A stretch of 64,000 bases of DNA from Clostridiaceae bacterium (lineage in GTDB: Bacteria; Bacillota; Clostridia; TANB77; CAG-508), in contig JAETPW010000003.1 in the NCBI GenBank assembly GCA_021771025.1, forward strand, positions 72,279 to 136,278, given 5' to 3'. A program made the position numbers and the translations under genes. Shown here one piece after another: positions 63,578-64,000 of the stretch. Positions within the stretch are counted from its first letter, which is position 1. Every line of letters begins with the position of its first letter. The notes under the pieces are model-generated. The model made no database searches. It was given only the letters and a program-made list of their open reading frames with translations, and was not told where the DNA came from.

Positions 63578-64000
63578 GGTAGCAAAACAAAATTCAATTC
63601 CCCCTTTAATTTTTCAGCTTCCAGTAGAGGAGGGAAGAAGAAGACTAGAGGAAGCTCAAAATAGTCCTGTATATATGTATCCAGCTAATATTCAAGTAGA
63701 TCATATCCATACAGGATGCTATGGAACAATTCCGGTATATATTGTTCTACCCAACTATGCACAAAAAACAAGAAATATCATTTTTTATCTGCATGGAGCT
63801 GGATGGGTGTTTGGTAGTTTTCATACTCACGAAAAATTAGTAAGAGAATTAGCTTATCGAACTAATTCAGTCGTTATATTTCCTGAATATACACGATCAC
63901 CAGAAGCAAAGTTTCCTGTTGCCATTGAGCAGTGTTATTCCCTATTAACCCAAATTCCAGAAATAGTAAAACACCATCAAATTAGTGTAAATTTAGATAC
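63540..64000 (+). CDS. Alpha/beta hydrolase (HSL-type esterase), 3' end outside window
   Basis: The frame is open from ATG 63540 to the window end. IIFYLHGAGWVFGSFHTHEK contains the oxyanion-hole motif of the hormone-sensitive-lipase family (HGGG/HGAG), and IFPEYTRSPEAKFPVAIEQC is the typical Y-x-x-x-P-E region that follows. The catalytic GDSAG serine lies beyond the window. The ATG has only a weak ribosome site (AAGAAAG) placed too close; an in-frame stop at 63516 excludes an earlier start. The strong site upstream belongs to the overlapping short frame at 63506. Confidence 0.8.
   Translation, partial: MNSKVILEKAACEVAKQNSIPPLIFQLPVEEGRRRLEEAQNSPVYMYPANIQVDHIHTGCYGTIPVYIVLPNYAQKTRNIIFYLHGAGWVFGSFHTHEKLVRELAYRTNSVVIFPEYTRSPEAKFPVAIEQCYSLLTQIPEIVKHHQISVNLD

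Overview
The window looks like chromosomal DNA of an AT-rich, spore-forming member of the Firmicutes, most likely an uncultured gut-type clostridium. The reasons are: dipicolinate synthase subunit A (dpaA) and a complete gerA/gerB/gerC germinant-receptor operon; disA next to radA; HrcA/CIRCE control of groESL; strong AGGAGG-type ribosome sites with frequent TTG and GTG starts; and gene content lying mostly on the + strand. The species cannot be named from the sequence alone. No rRNA, tRNA, CRISPR array, intact transposase or reverse transcriptase was found.

Layout. 1-1.0 kb: the C-terminal end of a membrane protein, then queH. 1.0-5.95 kb: a small accessory island with a frameshifted rhuM, a second rhuM stub, a shredded fic remnant, two or three unknown genes, a frameshifted yqeK and an intact class III Fic protein. 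6-18.6 kb: polA, a lytic transglycosylase, a TPR protein, dpaA, uppP, an Rpn-type nuclease, dxs and ylmH, with a roughly 1 kb repeat-filled gap at 13.95-14.98 kb. 18.7-21.8 kb (- strand): a frameshifted CYTH gene, small genes, a tsaB-rimI fusion and tsaE. 22-31 kb: mreB, mtaB, radA-disA, a membrane-anchored prolyl isomerase and pyrG behind a leader terminator. 31.2-34.6 kb: an ECF sigma factor with its anti-sigma factor, a small secreted peptide and a truncated Spo0A-like regulator. 34.7-36.8 kb: groES-groEL. 37.1-38.5 kb: a pilin-like protein with a C-terminal lectin/FGE-type fold whose last 110 bases look like a diversity-generating-retroelement variable region. 38.7-43 kb: secG, rnr, cca and a small membrane protein. 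43.2-47.3 kb (- strand): the ger operon. 47.4-56.3 kb: a transglutaminase, a repeat-bounded segment with broken genes, a P-loop protein, cmk, a HipA-like kinase, plsC, typA and trmR. 56.4-64 kb: a large RelA/SpoT-like protein (- strand), a U32 hydroxylase, a DUF368 lipid transporter (- strand), a HAD phosphatase, an XRE regulator and the start of an alpha/beta hydrolase.

The strongest unexplained pattern is a set of short intergenic repeats. Families A, B and C share a GGGGACG/CGTCCCC core and mostly occur as inverted pairs. Their right arms often end just before the Shine-Dalgarno site of a housekeeping gene (polA, the transglycosylase, radA, groEL, rnr, the P-loop gene). A separate family of long stem-loops (D, 36-42 bp arms) occurs at 14.2 and 41.4 kb and shares a core whose central part is flipped between the two copies. 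In the C pairs, and in the 31-bp A pair around 48.6-50.2 kb, the two arms of one pair match each other better than they match other copies.

Several genes work in linked pathways. trmR and the U32 protein probably act together on tRNA wobble uridine. queH and the TsaE/TsaB and MtaB proteins also modify tRNA. uppP and DUF368 both handle undecaprenyl phosphate. dpaA, the ger genes and the Spo0A-like fragment belong to the spore programme. At least four genes carry apparent frameshifts, so either decay or assembly error should be kept in mind.
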